Notes under the pieces: model-generated
Database searches by the model: none
Seen by the model: only the letters and a program-made list of their open reading frames with translations
Told to the model about the DNA's origin: nothing
Source of the DNA: Myxococcales bacterium
GTDB lineage: Bacteria > Myxococcota_A > Polyangia > JAAYKL01
Assembly (NCBI GenBank): GCA_012522445.1
Contig: JAAYKL010000013.1
Span: 1 to 32,200, forward strand
Direction of reading: 5' to 3'
Length of the DNA stretch: 32,200 nucleotides
Made by a program: the position numbers and the translations under genes
Shown here: one piece after another, positions 31,902-32,200 of the stretch
Layout of the letters: every line of letters begins with the position of its first letter
Numbering within the stretch: position 1 is the first letter of the stretch

Positions 31902-32200
31902 ATGCCCATAAACCGCTTATTCGCCCCCAAATGCGCCCCACTGCTTGTCATGCTTATTTGTGCCAGCGCCCTCATCGCCTGCACCAACGATGGCGACAAC
32001 CCATACGAGGAATTCGAAAACAACGGCGACCCCAATAACACCCCGAACAACTGGGATACCGACAACAACAACTGGAACAACAACAACGGGAACAGCGACA
32101 ACAACTGGAACAACAACAACGGCACCGATCCCAACTCCCCTATCAATAGCGACCCTACCCATAACAACAACAACGGCTCCGATACCGGTCTTCCCACCGA
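31902..32200 (+). CDS. Asn-rich lipoprotein, N-terminal part (3' end outside window)
   Basis: ATG 31902 with GGAGG 8 nt upstream opens a frame that runs off the window without a stop (99 codons visible). The signal peptide (LLVMLICASALIAC) has a good lipobox with Cys27. After it comes a strongly Asn-rich low-complexity linker in which a DNNxWNNNNG-type unit occurs twice (about residues 52-73), with Asp, Pro, Thr and Gly. Such linkers precede surface domains in many Bradymonadia/Myxococcota lipoproteins. The functional domain lies beyond the window, so no function can be given. An opposite-strand open frame of 118 codons here is a shadow of the AAC-rich repeat. Confidence 0.75.
   Translation, partial: MPINRLFAPKCAPLLVMLICASALIACTNDGDNPYEEFENNGDPNNTPNNWDTDNNNWNNNNGNSDNNWNNNNGTDPNSPINSDPTHNNNNGSDTGLPT
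32035..32175 (+). repeat. AAC-rich low-complexity tract
   Basis: A run of mostly AAC codons with two near-identical units containing TGGAACAACAACAACGG. It encodes the Asn-rich lipoprotein linker and differs sharply in base composition from the surrounding GC-rich genes. Confidence 0.8.

Overview
The window is a GC-rich (estimated by eye at about 60 percent or more), gene-dense bacterial chromosome segment. No intergenic stretch exceeds about 280 bases. Several traits fit a member of the former Deltaproteobacteria (Myxococcota or Bradymonadia type): lipoproteins with Asn-rich or Cys-rich repeat linkers, a DUF882-type M15 peptidase, an Aquifex-type aconitase, a eukaryote-type NADP isocitrate dehydrogenase, a four-subunit pyruvate:ferredoxin oxidoreductase, and clade-restricted outer-membrane proteins. 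This placement is an inference from gene content; there is no rRNA in the window.

Layout. Positions 2-1402 (+) hold the end of a secreted polysaccharide-deacetylase-like protein with a long Cys-rich tail. Positions 1480-6776 (-) hold truD followed by a translationally coupled moxR / DUF58 / BatA-like VWA trio. Positions 6947-9550 (+) hold plsB. Positions 9581-11607 (-) hold an outer-membrane barrel protein and a repeat-bearing CAP-domain lipoprotein behind a plausible sigma-70 promoter.

Positions 11888-17931 (+) hold the metabolic core. Seven tightly packed genes encode a PorGDAB-type 2-oxoacid (probably pyruvate):ferredoxin oxidoreductase, directly followed by NuoE-, NuoF/HydB- and HoxU/NuoG-N-terminus-like subunits. 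Start-stop overlaps or gaps of 2-11 nt suggest one transcript and one complex that passes electrons between pyruvate/acetyl-CoA, ferredoxin and NAD(P). After a strong hairpin come acn and icd (18131-21306), so one locus covers pyruvate to acetyl-CoA and citrate to 2-oxoglutarate. The NuoG-like subunit has lost the Cys cluster that normally lies between its two Fe-S domains, and no hydrogenase or complex I core is present here. A modular NAD(P)-linked pyruvate oxidoreductase is the main hypothesis of this report.

Positions 21327-24736 (-) hold a lipoprotein gene followed by dcp (M3 peptidase). Positions 24905-25384 (+) hold an unrecognised, glutamate-free, Arg/His-rich protein with a C-terminal membrane helix. 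Positions 25430-29048 (-) hold an outer-membrane-like protein, a parvulin-type PPIase, mtnP and a PfkB kinase. Positions 29197-30669 (+) hold a single-pass membrane protein with eight AGGLPGLG(A/G)KP repeats and a TTG start. Positions 30721-31431 (-) hold a DUF882/M15 peptidase. Positions 31610-31685 (+) are tRNA-Thr(CGT) with its own promoter and terminator. The window ends inside an Asn-rich lipoprotein gene.

Large open frames on the opposite strand of most genes are GC-skew shadows and are not annotated.
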